A DNA stretch of 64,000 nucleotides from Phycomyces blakesleeanus NRRL 1555(-) (GCF_001638985.1 NW_017265134.1:2828131-2892130), one strand, 5' to 3'. Counted from the first letter of the stretch, positions 1-10,872 are shown. Numbers and translations are program-made. The notes: a model not told the origin generated them from the letters alone.

Positions 1-33
1 AGTCTTTGCATTGAAGAAGTTTCACAAGTTCTT

Positions 34-249
34 GTGGGCAACCACTTCACTTTGTACACGGATCATAAAGCCTTGACATACATACACACGCAGCAAATTA
101 CTAACCCTATGAGGATACAATGGCTCGATACCATCTTGGATTACAGCTTCGATGTGCTTCACATATCAGGTGTATTGAACAAATTGCCTGATCTACTTTC
201 ACGTCTTTTCTCCGTAGAAAACACGCTGGAGGGGGGGGGGGGGGGGTAA
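34..249 (+). pseudogene. RNase H C-terminal fragment of gypsy pol
   Basis: The reading frame carries YTDHKALTYI and ends DLLSRL, the typical C-terminal part of gypsy RNase H, where the Asp of the TDHK motif belongs to the active site. The frame is open from the window start, so only the tail of the domain is visible. It runs into 16 consecutive G bases (231-246) and stops just after them. Codons resume in another frame (about 248-370, Lys/Asn-rich), the expected linker to the integrase. The G run is the likely cause of the break. Confidence 0.75.
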
Positions 250-381
250 TGCGACGAATAAGCCATCAAAAGAGCACAAAGAGCTCATACAAAACCCCAA
301 GTTCAAACACATAGCATACGAAACAAAAAATAAAAATAAAAAATATTCAAAGTACAGATACAAAAAGTATCGTTAGATTAT

Positions 382-1299
382 ATGACACCACCCGAAGAAG
401 AAAGAAGAAAGATCATACAAGATGCACATCTCTTCGGACATTTAGGTGCAGAACACATAGTCGAACTCACCCATAAAAATGGGATGGATTGGACCAACAT
501 AATAAATGATGTACTAGAGTGTGTAAAAGGATATACTGCTTGCCAAAAGTACAACATAACGAGAAAAGGATATAATCCACTCCGACCTATACATGTATAC
601 ATACCAGGAGACCATTGGGCTATTGACTTAGCAGGACCATTAACGCCTACCGATAACGGCAACATGTACCTCTTCGTCATGGTCGATGTCTGCACTCGAT
701 TCTGCCTACTAAGAGCTATCCCGAACAAACAATCGGATACCATCATAAAAACTCTGGTACAAATATTCGGAGACTTTGTTTTTCCCAGAATCATTCAATC
801 TAACAACGGTACAGAATTCAAGAATGAGTTAATGGCGAAGCTCACGGAAAAATCAAGAATAGATCATAGACTAGTAACGCCATATCATCCTAGAGCAAAC
901 GACGTAGCAGAAAGATGGGTACAAACATCCATCCAAGTCATCAGAAAAGTAGTCGAAGAAACTGGAAAAGACTGGGATCATTATCTACCAGCATCACAAC
1001 TTGCGATCAACAACAAAATATCAAAAAGGCTAAACACAGCGCCTTTCTCACTCATGTTCGCAAGAAATATAAACGCCTTCAAGGATTACCGCGAGCCTGG
1101 AACAACACCAGCAAGTCCAATGACACACGATGAGTTATTAAAACGAATCGACCACATAGCGGAGGTAGTATTCCCCGCAATAAAAGAACGAACAGAACTC
1201 ATCACGAAAACGCAAAAAGAAAAAGTTCGACAAAACTCACACAATGGCAAAAATAAATATCGGCAGTTACGTGATGATAAAACTACCAACAAGAAGTAG
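382..1299 (+). pseudogene. Ty3/Gypsy integrase, damaged
   Basis: This encodes the integrase part of the chromovirus polyprotein, which would join element DNA to the host genome. An H2C2 zinc finger is visible (HLFGH ... CVKGYTACQKY, residues about 12-55), then the rve core: WAIDLAGP carries the first catalytic Asp, and AERWVQT after YHPRAND carries the Glu. The middle motif reads QSNNGTEF where the family has SDNG, so the second catalytic Asp is Asn (codon aac near 800-810). The frame ends in Lys-rich shifted sequence at 1299; the true continuation lies in the +1 frame from about 1244. There is no proper start codon, because this is an internal part of a polyprotein. Confidence 0.8.
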
Positions 1300-1867
1300 C
1301 AAACTGGCACCCGCCTACCAAGGTCTATACACAGTCATAAGACAAACCCAAGGAGGATCTTATGTACTTCAGGACGAAACCGGGGCTTTAATGCCTAGAG
1401 ACTATCCACCATTGGATCTGAAACTCATATCAGTTGACGAAACCGCCCTCGCTGATGAACTTGTCGAAGTACAAGCTATCATCAATCACAGAGGCAAAAT
1501 AGGAAGACGAGAATACCTCGTACGATGTAAAGGACAAGGCCCAGAAGAAGACAAATGGCTCACGCCAGATAAATTCACAGACTTAAAAACGATCCAAGAT
1601 TACTGGGCACGACGAGAAAAGCAAGAATTATCAACAACGGACAAAATCGCACCAACGGCTCCCAAAAGAGGACGACCACCTAAAAAAATATCCAACAACG
1701 AAGCAGCCAACAGCGCTCCCAAACGCAGAGGCCGACCATCTAAACAACCCAAATGGGTAGGTCGCCCACCAAAAAATACACAGTCAAACACTCCAGTCAT
1801 GCAAAAGCGTAAGGCACCTAGCAGACCTGCAAATACAATGCAGCGTAACAAACGTACTCGCATCTAA
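1244..1867 (+). CDS. Chromodomain and AT-hook tail of gypsy pol
   Basis: This is the C-terminal end of the same polyprotein, shifted one frame from the integrase. It starts with the GPY/F-like segment (GSYVMIKLPTRSSKLAPAYQG), followed by a chromodomain at residues about 70-115 (VEVQAIINHR ... YLVRCKG ... EDKWL). The last 65 residues are basic and hold three AT-hook-like cores: KRGRPPKK, RRGRPSKQ and VGRPPK. Chromodomains of chromoviruses direct integration to methylated-histone chromatin; AT-hooks bind the minor groove of AT-rich DNA. The overlap with the integrase frame (1244-1299) marks a frameshift, most simply an indel in an A run. Confidence 0.8.
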   Translation: MAKINIGSYVMIKLPTRSSKLAPAYQGLYTVIRQTQGGSYVLQDETGALMPRDYPPLDLKLISVDETALADELVEVQAIINHRGKIGRREYLVRCKGQGPEEDKWLTPDKFTDLKTIQDYWARREKQELSTTDKIAPTAPKRGRPPKKISNNEAANSAPKRRGRPSKQPKWVGRPPKNTQSNTPVMQKRKAPSRPANTMQRNKRTRI

Positions 1868-1906
1868 ATACAATCTTCTGACTATTGTCAATCTAGAAGG
1901 GGGTAA

Positions 1907-2156
1907 TGTTGTATTTGACAGCCATATAAATTTTTATAAAACAAGTCCTATAGAAAACACAGCATTAATTTCAGGAGCCAATGATAAATACGGACCTGAG
2001 AGTAAAGAAGCCTTATAAAAGGAGTGTAACTGTCATAGTTAGAATACCATCTTAACCGATACCAACTTTCTCTTTTTCTCTCTCAATAAACAATCACACA
2101 AAAGTCTCACTTTATTTCTTCGTCTCTTCTCATAAATAACCCAAATACAATATACA
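1907..2156 (+). repeat. 3' LTR of the chromovirus
   Basis: A purine tract (about 1894-1903, agaaggggg) stands immediately before TGTTGTATTTG at 1907, as expected for plus-strand priming and an LTR 5' end. The matching inverted end is CAAATACAATATACA at 2142-2156, giving about 250 bp. A TATA-like ttataaaag sits at about 2012. The exact 3' boundary is uncertain by a few bases, because neither the 5' LTR nor a target duplication can be compared here. Confidence 0.6.
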
Positions 2157-3340
2157 GAACATATATATAAAAGATATGTATTTAATTTTATCAAAAAGCG
2201 AAAGATGAAAGTGTATGGCGAGGGCCATATTGAAGCAACATTAGTGAATGTTATTTTCTCATAATTGAAGTCACCAAAACGTAAAAGGCACGAATTTTTG
2301 GCTAGAATCTTTGTCGTCTCGATTTGCAAGATGATATTATCTTGAAATATATATATATATAGTATGAACATTTCTAGCTTATATCTCAAGAAGTGTCTAA
2401 ATATTGAATATAATAGATGGTATCGTTAAAAGTTCTAATATATTGCTCCAAAAAAAAAGAAAGAAATAAGGACAAATCATGTCACGTAGTTTTCGTGGCA
2501 TATTCTGTTCATCTTTCCTCCATGGTGCATTAACTAAATAGGCCGTGTCTCTATAAAAATCTATTCACAGTGGCTATAAATTATACAAAATATAGAGAAG
2601 ACATACATACATACGTACACACATGTATTCCCTATGAGCTTTATCTTATTTAATAAGAAAAAATAGCATAATTCTTGCGAATTAAAAGTTGTGCAAATTT
2701 TCCAACATTTGAGAAAATCCTGGTTCTAAAAAAGTCGACTTTGGGTCTGTTTCAGATGTCGATTGTCAAATACAGCAGCTTGTAAATTTCATCTTTCTAC
2801 AAGTTGAGAACATTTAACAAGACTATCTAATTCATCTCAATCTCAATCTTGTTTGTATTTTATTTTATTTTTTAAGAAAAAAAACCACACACTGTAGTAT
2901 AATTTATTTCATTCATATTTCTGATTTACAGAATCTGATATATGTATTTCCTGTGATAGCAAAGGCATATAATGTGTGACATTTTATGTTTAAATCATGT
3001 TCATCTTTAATAGGCATGTAATTCATTTATATGGTCCAAATGTTCTTTTTCTTTTCTACTTTTACAGCACTTTGAGTATATACATAACATAAAACTGGTA
3101 TGTAGTTAGTGAAAACTATAAAGCCATTTGATTTCTCTTGAAGGAAGGACAGGAAAGCGTTTCGGCTTTTCAAAGTCGAGATGACTTTTGGAGTGACTGT
3201 AGATATAAGAAAGGCACTAGAATACATCCTCACTCACCCACTCACACATATATATACGCATATATAAGTATCTTTCCTCTTTTTTTCCCTTTATTTTTTT
3301 AAAAAAAAAAAAGAAAAGGAATCATATTAAATATACTGCT
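2157..3340. other. Intergenic, AT-rich
   Basis: I see no convincing gene here. The stretch is AT-rich with short A and T runs. The only long frames are AT-rich, without recognisable motifs or splice support. The last 150 bases, with T and A runs just before 3341, form the TAH18 5' flank. Confidence 0.5.
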
Positions 3341-6300
3341 ATGGAAGATCGCTCTCTACTAGTTCTTTATGGATCCGAAACCGGCTGTGCACAAGATGTA
3401 GCCGAGACAATTGCTCGACAAGGAAAAAGACGACATTTCCGTACTAGAGTGTGTGCCATGGATGATTATGACAAGGTCAGACTAATTTCGCTTGCAATCC
3501 AAAGAGTTCTCTAGTGTAGATTCATATACTGTAAAAGAAGAAGAGGTTGCTCTGATTATTAATCACAACTCATTGCATTCAATCAACAGGCTAATCTAGT
3601 TGATGAATCTTTTGTAATTTTTGTGTGTTCCACAACTGGTCAGGGAGATGAGCCCAATAATATGAAGGTAAATATATATGTGTGTGCTAGAAATTGTTTA
3701 AATAAACTTTATTGGATTGTATACCAGTGTCTTGTGCTTTGTGTAATTATATACTTATGCAAGTGTGTCTGTATATATGTCTATTTTTCATCTTATTTTA
3801 TTTATTTATTTTGGTTTAGAAATTCTGGCGATTTTTACTACGAAAAAATCTGCCGCATGATATATTGAATGGTTTGAGCTGTGCTGTATTTGGTCTAGGA
3901 GATTCGTCTTATCAAAAGTATGGCGCGATAAAAACAACAGCCTTGGATGCAAATCAAGGATGTGTACAAGGTGAACTTTTGATTGAATAGCATCTAACTT
4001 GTGTGTGCTTTTTTTTTGTTATATATATATATAAAAAAAAAAAGATTCAATTATCCATCAAAGAAACTTTATAAGCGATTAATGCAACTTGGTGCAAATA
4101 TGCTTTATGTGCGAGGAGATGGCGATGACCAACATTATATGGGGTAAGTGTATAAATGGGATCTATTGAGCTGTGGCTTACAAATAATCAACTAATTTTG
4201 TGTGTATGTATATTTGTATGTATGCATGTACGTCAATCCTATATAAAAATAAATAAAAATAAAAATCAATGATTAAATAGATTAGATGGCGAGTTGATTC
4301 CTTGGCTAAAGGGTTTATGGGAAAATGTTGCAAACGAATTCCCACTTCCAAAAGACAAACCCATAATTCCAGAAGACGTATTATATCCTTTTAAAGATAT
4401 AGATATGTCTACAATCGCAAAAACAAGACAAAAATATGACACATACACATCTGCATTTATTTATTACCTTGACGATATCTTCTTCTTCTTCTAGTACACT
4501 TCCACCCTCTTTTCACATTGAATTCATAGCTGATGACACTGACAAGGCAGAGTCAAGGCTAGTGACGTCTTATTCAGAAGGAGAGTACGATATGCTTGTA
4601 AAGGCCAATGATCGAATTACGGCCGCCGATCATTTTCAGGATGTACGACACATTGTGCTTCACAACGATTCCAATCCATTTACGTAAGGTTCCATTGATA
4701 ACAACAACAACAACAACAACAATAATAATAATAATAATAATAATAATACTAAGAATGTGGTAACTATGAATTTAACCAACAACCATATAGATATGAAGCT
4801 GGAGATACTGTGTCTATTATGCCACAGAACCTTCCGGATGAGATCAACCAGTTTTTGGAACAGGTTGACTGGGCTGGATATGCGGATCGGTTGATCAAGA
4901 TTACCCCAGCCGACCCAGACCGGAAAGTTCCACCACATTGGCCTGAAACAATGTCCTTTAGAGATTTGTTTTTGTACCATCTAGATGTGTGTGGTGTACC
5001 GCGACGTTCGTTCTTTGAAATGGTCTCTTATTTTACCATGGATCCTAATCATACCGAACGTCTCCGAGAATTTACTCAACCAGAAGGCCAGGTAAATATA
5101 TATATTCTTTCTTTTCTTTCTTTTTCTGCTGCTACTGGTGCCAATAGTTCATTTTCATCTGATACAAATGTTGATTTGAATTTTTCTTCTTGATAGGATG
5201 ACTTGTACGCCTATTGCCAAAGACCACGCAGAACCATTGCTGAGATATTATTTGACTTTAAGCCATTCGATATTCCTTTCGATTATATCCTCGACCTTTT
5301 CCCTCCACTCCAGCCAAGAGCTTATTCAATTGCGTCCAGTATAAGGGTAAGAGTATAACCTCTGTTATTCAATTGTTGCTCTTTGTGTGTATGTTAATGG
5401 ACAATCTTACCATTGAAAAAAAGAGAGAGAGAAAAAGAGTTTATAATAATAAGGGGTGAACCTAATATACATATCTAGTGTGTTCTGTTTATTTGTTTAT
5501 TTATTTATTCTATTATCATTTTATGGTTAGGCTCATCCTGATGAACTGCACCTTTGTATTGCAATTGTTAAATACAAAACCAAGATGAGAAAAATCCGAA
5601 GAGGCGTTTTAACTAAATGGATCTCGACCTTGGCTCCCGGTAAATAATTAACAATACCAAAAAAAAAGTATATATAGACAGACAGACAGACAAGCAAACA
5701 AATCGATCAATTGCTAACAGTACATTCTTTGTGTGTATTCATATGTATATATAGGTGATGTGGTGAGACGTGTACATCTTTCAAAGGGGTCCATGTCCCT
5801 GCCTCTTCCATCAACGCCCTACATTGCAATTGGGCCTGGTAAATGAAGCCTATAAAAAAAATTAAAGAGAATGGCACCTCTATTCATGACTATGCTGTAT
5901 ACACACATACATATGTCTTGTTTTATGAAGATGTTTTTTTATAACTATTCCTTTCTTTTTTGAGAAAAAAAACAACAACTAATGCAATACGCACAAAATA
6001 TTACAATTCTATATATTAGGTACAGGAATTGCTCCTATTAGATCGTTCTTGGAAGAACGGATACTTGATCATGCCAAATGTAAGTTGGTTTTATTAAATA
6101 GCTAAAAAAAAACATTTAGTTAATTAATAAAATCGTATTCATTCATTGACTTGAAATATTTAATCACTTGGATATTTATATTTTTATACGTTTATTTCAA
6201 TAGCAAACGTGTTGTTTGTTGGGTGCCGTAACTTAGAAAAAGACTTTCTTTATGGTGATCAATGGAAAAATTATGTGGCTGACGGATACTTGACCCTATA

Positions 6301-6650
6301 CACTGCATTTTCTCGTGACCAGGAAGAAAAGATCTATGTACAGGATAGATTGCGGGAGAACAGCTCTATGATATGGGATCTTGTTCATAATCAACATGCA
6401 AAGGTTATGTTGTGCGGGTAAGTGAATCAAATCGAATTGAATTGAATTGAATTGAATTGAATTGAATTGAATTGAATATAACTGATTATTTTTCTTTAAT
6501 CTTAGATCTTCTAATAAAATGCCTTCTCAGGTAGCCTTTGCATTTAAGCAAATATTTATGAAGGAAGGTGGACTGGACTCAGAAGAAGCAGAGAGTTATT
6601 TTAGTACTATGATGAAGACGAAGCAATATCAAGAAGAGTGCTGGGCATAA
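3341..6650 (+). CDS. TAH18: NADPH-dependent diflavin oxidoreductase (Tah18/NDOR1)
   Basis: Thirteen exons: 3341-3475, 3590-3667, 3820-3917, 4045-4143, 4281-4406, 4495-4683, 4791-5091, 5197-5346, 5531-5639, 5755-5838, 6020-6079, 6204-6417, 6506-6650. They join into 595 residues, matching the family length of about 600. The enzyme passes electrons from NADPH through FAD and FMN to Dre2 in cytosolic Fe-S cluster assembly. The FMN domain shows YGSETG (10-15), STTGQGD (59-65) and FGLGDSSYQKF (95-105). The FAD domain shows PRAYSIAS (about 382-389). NADPH binding shows GPGTGIAP (about 455-462) and CGSSNKMP (about 546-553), and the protein ends in Trp-Ala. The ATG is the first in frame, ten codons before the FMN loop. 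The donor of intron 5 (GTCTAC at 4407) is atypical but is the only one that keeps the frame. Its stop lies 147 bp from the stop of the convergent DSS4 gene. Confidence 0.93.
6424..6480 (+). repeat. (GAATT)n microsatellite in TAH18 intron 12
   Basis: About nine tandem GAATT units fill the start of intron 12 directly after the donor. A related run of ATTCA units, the same pentamer on the other strand, occurs at about 56921-56948. Such pentamers are prone to slippage and have no visible function here. Confidence 0.85.
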
Positions 6651-6797
6651 TTATTAGAGTTATAAATATATACATAAATACATACATGCGTGCATACATG
6701 CATGTATACATGTTTGTGAGACAAAGTATTATATATAAAAAGAAAGAAAAAAAAACACACACACACACATACATACAATTAATAGAACTTGTTTGTT

Positions 6798-7396
6798 TTA
6801 TGAAAATCTGTAACGGGCACGGCGTATACTGACAAGGTATTCTTTGGGTTCAACTGCAGTGTCATGGTATCCAAGGGGTCCAATATCACAATCTGCACAA
6901 GAAAGATATTTTATGGTTCCCACAGTTTTTGAAAATCCAATATTCTCAAAATCCATCATGTCTTTTAGCTTCCAAAAATGTGTCTCTTCAGGCCTTGTCT
7001 CAGTGCCCTGTGCAATGTCTAATCCAAGGTTTTGTTCGGGGAAAGAGAGCTTTGTTGGATACCAAAAGATAAAATAAAATGAGAACGAGTGAATGAAGAA
7101 AAGAAAAAGAAAAAAATCACGAGACAACGGAGACCATATACACATATACATATACATACACATACACATATGTATATACATATGTATATGTATGCGTGTG
7201 TCTTATTTCATTATTTTATTTAAATTATCGGTAATACCTTTTCTCCATCACGTTCAACCAAGATGGCAGTGTTCTTTCGCATGATGATGCAATTGCAAGA
7301 TTCTTTTGGGCACAAAAGGTCAGCTGCATTCTTTTCGGCCGAGATGATTGTAGTGAGTGGATCGACAATAGATTTGAATGTTACAGGTTGTGTCAT
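6798..7396 (-). CDS. DSS4: Mss4/Dss4 family Rab-binding zinc protein
   Basis: Two exons (7238-7396 and 6798-7049, minus strand) give 136 residues; the family is about 120-145. Mss4/Dss4 binds nucleotide-free exocytic Rab GTPases, stimulates GDP release and stabilises them. The zinc site is made of CPKESCNC (residues 29-36) and CADC (104-107). The family signature FWKLKDMMDFENIGFSK follows at 78-94, and IGPLGYHD after the second cysteine pair. The start is the first ATG of the exon holding the CP motif, and the intron is a normal GT-AG of 188 nt. The gene converges on TAH18. Yeast and animal members share these motifs, so identification is secure although the biochemical role (GEF or chaperone) is debated for the family. 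Confidence 0.9.
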
Positions 7397-8649
7397 TGTA
7401 GTATAACTGTTGTATCAACCAGAAAAGGAAAAATGGGATAGGTGTTTTGTTAACAGATATTAAGAGCCAAAAAAAAAAGAGAAATATACAGGTATACAAT
7501 CAAATGAGGCTGTGGCGTTTGTATGGTATTAGTTTGTGTGTCTGTCTTTCGTCAACCTCTTCCTCGAACAAAGTTGCTTGTAACTTGAATTTATATATAT
7601 GTATATAATTTATTTTATTTTATTTCTTTTAAAGTTCCGCTAGAGTTTGTCTAATGTGTATCTTGGCAACCAAAAATAATATAAAAAATAAAATAAAATT
7701 GTAGTGTAGTGTAGTGTAGTGTATTGTATTGTATTGTATGTCTTTATTTTATTTCTTAGCGTACAGTTGGGTGTGTGCTACCCTTGATTGTGCTCCAACG
7801 GAATGCAGCCGATTGTCTTTGTACCTTACCCAACAATAAACCTGTATTGTGATGGTTTTCCTTTTTGTTTAATAGGGTTTAGCTTGGACTTCAAGTGTGT
7901 GTATGGGTGCTTGTCTTTTATATATATGTAAGTATATACATGATTTTGATATTATTTTATATTATATAAATCTATGACGACATGGACATTACAAAAGGAC
8001 TGATATACAAAAATAAATATAAATACCTGTTATACATAGATTACATTAAAACAAATGGAAAACTTTAACCTGAAATTCGTATCTATCTATTCATTCATTT
8101 ATTGGCTTATTTATTGATAATTTTATTAGATTATTAGATAGAAGCTTAACTTATTGACATGAGTCCCTTTTAATAATAATAATTTAATTATTATTATTAT
8201 TATTTTGGTCGAGGGATTATATGTTTATCACATGCTCTTCTGCATTCTCCGCTAAAAGGGACTTGATCAAAGTGTCTTTTTGTCTGGACCGGATCAAGAA
8301 CGACTGTGATACTCGGATTGACGATGATAATCGCGGGCAAAGTGAAAAAAGGGAAAGAATGGTTGGTAGGACAATTTGGGGATATTTCTTTCTTTTTACT
8401 TTTGGTGTTATAAGAAAATCTTGATTTTAATCTTTAATGTATTCCAAAGCCTTACCTTCAATACCCCCCTCCCCCTTATTATCAATATCAATAGTATTAT
8501 TATTATTATTTTAGAATTTTTTTTAAAAAAATAAAAAATAAAATCATTTTTAGGTGTAGGAATGTTATTGTTAGTTAGCTATCTCCTGCTAAAAATAAAT
8601 TAATGAATGAATATATAGCATTTAATAGTCAAGAAGATAAACAAGTCTT

Positions 8650-8843
8650 ATGGGAACCAACGGAGTGGCCGGAGGTGATGGATTATTTTTGGCTCCGTTC
8701 AAATCAGTTCAGCCCACAGACTACACAAGAGTAAGATAAATATGTAATGAATATAGTGACGACACTAATCAATAACAACAAGTGCTATTTGTTAACAAAA
8801 CTGTGCCTAATCTAAGCAGAAATCTCGACCTGAAAATCACTGA
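8650..8843 (+). CDS. Candidate 34-residue two-exon microprotein
   Basis: An ATG at 8650 opens 27 codons (start MGTNGVAGGDGLFLAPF) that end exactly at a good donor, GTAAGAT (8731). An acceptor at 8819 (taagcag) continues the frame for KSRPENH and a stop at 8843. The composition is coding-like and unlike the surrounding AT-rich DNA, and the intron has a normal size (89 nt) with a cactaat branch-like site. I do not recognise the protein. It could be a genuine small protein, a first exon of something larger, or chance. Confidence 0.3.
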
Positions 8844-9041
8844 TAACCAAAGTGTGTGAATAATGCATATTAAAATAAATATTAAAATAAATAAATAAAA
8901 GAAAAAGCAAAGAATAAATAAATAAATAATAAAAAAAAAAGTCACAAGACATCACGGATAAAGAGTAAAAAAGAAAAAAAGGAAAGAAAGAAAGAAAAAA
9001 AAAAAAAAGGGACGGGCTTTTGATTGTCTCCAAGTTTTTTG

Positions 9042-9072
<31 letters not shown>

Positions 9073-9089
9073 GCCAAAAGTCTCCGCTC

Positions 9090-9097
9090 TATTTAAA
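9090..9097 (+). promoter_or_regulatory. TATA box of the hendecad-repeat gene
   Basis: TATTTAAA lies 94 bp before the ATG at 9184. It is followed by a CT-rich stretch with a run of C (about 9120-9140) and an A/C-rich leader ending acaaaatc before the ATG. This compact arrangement, with a long T run upstream, resembles strongly expressed fungal genes. Confidence 0.6.
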
Positions 9098-9183
9098 CCG
9101 GCCTTTCTTCAAATTTCCATTGCCTTCCCCCCTTCTATTCTGTTACTATATTAAAGAAAATAACCCACACACGCAACAAAATC

Positions 9184-10872
9184 ATGTCATTCGATAACAA
9201 GGACTCTACCATCTCTGCTTCTGAGGCTGAATTCCAGGAACAGTCCAGCATTACCACCACGTCCAACGACGTCCAGGAACAGGTTGTCGACGCGCCTGTT
9301 GCTGAAAAGCTGACATCCAATGAAGACGAAACCACCAATGTTCCTGAGTTGAGCGAGTCTGTTCAGGCCGCCATCGCCACCGTAGTTGCCGCCCCCGCTG
9401 TCCACCTCGAGTCTATCATCCACCCCATAAAAGCTTCCTCTGCCGCAGTAGTATCTGTCGCCGATGAGACCGTCCAGGCTGTTCAGCCCGTTGAAGTCAA
9501 GGAATTGGATGCGTCCGTCAAGGCCGCCATCGCTACTGTTGTTGGTTCCCGCTCTATCAACCTTGATGCCATTGTTGCCACTATCGTCGAAGAGAACCAA
9601 AAGAAGGCTGCTGAGAAGGCCGCTGTCGTTGCTGCTGCTGCTGCTGCTGCCACCGCTGCTGCACTTGCTGCCGAACAGGCCGCCGAAGAAGAGAGACTTG
9701 CTGCTGTCCAGGCTGAGGAGGAGCGTATCGCCTCTGAGGAGGCTGCTGCTGAGAAGGCTGCTGCTGAGAAGGCCGCTGAAGAGGAAAGACTTGCTGCTGA
9801 GAAGGCTGAAGAAGAGCGTATTGCTGCTGAGAAGGCCGCCGAAGAAGAGCGTATTGCTGCTGAGAAGGTCGCCGAAGAAGAACGTATTGCTGCTGAGAAG
9901 GCCGCCGAAGAAGAACGTATTGCTGCTGAGAAGGCTGCTGCTGAACAGGCTGCGGAGGAGGAGAGACTTGCTGCTGAGAAGGCCGCTGCTGAGAAGGCTA
10001 TCGAGGAGGAGAGAATTGCTGCTGAGAACGCTGCTGCTGTTGCTGCTGCTGCCAAGGCTGAGGAGGAACGTATCGCTGCTGCCAAGGCTGCTGCTGAACA
10101 GGCTGCTGAGGAAGAGAGAATTGCTGCTGAGAAGGCCGCCGCTGAGAAGGCCGCCGAGGAAGAGAGAATTGCTGCTGAGAGTGCTGCCGCTGCCGCTGCT
10201 GCTGCCAAGGCTGAAGAGGAACTTGTTGCTGCTGAGAAGGCTGCTGCTGAGAAGGCCGCTGCCGAGAAGGCCGCCGCTGAGAAGGCCGCCGCTGAGAAGG
10301 CCGCTGAAGAGCAGCGTATTGCTGCTGAGAAGGCTGCCGAAGAAGAACGTATTGCGTTCGAGAAGGCTGCCGCTGAAAAGGCTGCCGAAGACCAGAGAAT
10401 TGCAGCTGAGAAGGCTGAAGCCGAGCGTCTTGCTGCTCTTGCTGCTGCTGCCCAGATTGAAGAGGAACGTGTTGCTGCTGAGAAGGCTGCTGCCCTTGCT
10501 GCAGAGGACGAAAAGAGAATCGCTGCCGAGAAGGCTGCTGCTTTGGAAGCTGAGGCCAAGTTAACAAAATCAGTAGAGTCACCAGCGCAGGTCGCCGGTG
10601 TTCAGAACACACAGCAACAGACCGAGCTTGAGGCAGCAGCATCATCCACTATCCAGAGACCCGAGCCTGTTGTACCTATGCCTTTGGCCTCCAGTGATGT
10701 AAACCCCCAGGTACACGCCGCACCTATCCAGCAGCCAGAACAACAAAAGGCTCTTCCTCCTACTCCCCAAGAACAGCAGCAGCAGACTTCCGATGCCCAG
10801 TCAACTCATGGATCCAAAGCAGAGTCAACTGAATCTCAGAAGGCTGCCAGTGGACGTTGCTCCATAATGTGA
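9184..10872 (+). CDS. Ala/Glu/Lys hendecad-repeat protein with CaaX box
   Basis: Intronless, 562 residues, function not recognised. Residues 1-130 are acidic and Ala/Val-rich and contain two related segments (SVQAAIATVV at about 59 and SVKAAIATVV at about 110). Residues about 140-460 are almost entirely repeats of AEKAAEEERIA, an 11-residue unit with some longer spacings (AEKAAAEQAAEEERLA), predicting one long charged amphipathic helix. A Gln/Pro-rich tail of about 95 residues ends in CSIM at the very C-terminus, a CaaX box whose final Met favours farnesylation. Hendecad helices occur in LEA proteins, apolipoproteins and synuclein; with a lipid anchor, a membrane-lining or scaffold role is plausible but inferred. 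Codons strongly prefer GCT/GCC/GAG/AAG, and GC is far above the neighbours, which suggests high expression. Confidence 0.85.
   Translation: MSFDNKDSTISASEAEFQEQSSITTTSNDVQEQVVDAPVAEKLTSNEDETTNVPELSESVQAAIATVVAAPAVHLESIIHPIKASSAAVVSVADETVQAVQPVEVKELDASVKAAIATVVGSRSINLDAIVATIVEENQKKAAEKAAVVAAAAAAATAAALAAEQAAEEERLAAVQAEEERIASEEAAAEKAAAEKAAEEERLAAEKAEEERIAAEKAAEEERIAAEKVAEEERIAAEKAAEEERIAAEKAAAEQAAEEERLAAEKAAAEKAIEEERIAAENAAAVAAAAKAEEERIAAAKAAAEQAAEEERIAAEKAAAEKAAEEERIAAESAAAAAAAAKAEEELVAAEKAAAEKAAAEKAAAEKAAAEKAAEEQRIAAEKAAEEERIAFEKAAAEKAAEDQRIAAEKAEAERLAALAAAAQIEEERVAAEKAAALAAEDEKRIAAEKAAALEAEAKLTKSVESPAQVAGVQNTQQQTELEAAASSTIQRPEPVVPMPLASSDVNPQVHAAPIQQPEQQKALPPTPQEQQQQTSDAQSTHGSKAESTESQKAASGRCSIM

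Larger units (their letters stand above)
1..2156 (+). mobile_element. Ty3/Gypsy chromovirus, 3' half, degenerate
   Basis: In order the segment shows an RNase H tail, an H2C2 zinc finger plus integrase core, a chromodomain with AT-hooks, a polypurine tract and a 3' LTR. That order (RNase H - integrase - chromodomain) defines the chromovirus branch of Ty3/Gypsy elements. The 5' LTR, gag, protease and reverse transcriptase lie outside the window. The pol frame is broken at least three times: at the G run 231-246, between about 330 and 380, and around 1244-1300. The second catalytic Asp of the integrase is Asn. This copy therefore looks inactive, unless the G run and the shifts are assembly errors. 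Confidence 0.85.
7397..9183. other. Intergenic with simple repeats
   Basis: The region has no securely identified gene. It holds a TGTAG/TGTAT pentamer array (about 7701-7740), AT-rich runs, A-rich (AAATA)n and GAAA stretches at 8870-9010 and a run of about 28 T at 9041-9069. The last 120 bases are CT-rich and carry the promoter of the next gene. One possible tiny gene (8650-8843) is listed separately. Confidence 0.5.

Noticed and set aside
4407..4494. Read-through coding in TAH18 between exons 5 and 6
   Set aside because: Both neighbouring frames are open here, but an 88-nt GT-AG intron joins the conserved parts in frame, while reading through needs a frameshift.
9464..10645. Three long frames overlapping the hendecad gene (one plus, two minus; Leu/Arg-, Ala/Ser- and Gln-rich)
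   Set aside because: They are mirror translations of the GCT/GAG/AAG codon repeats in the real gene; low complexity and no starts or domains.
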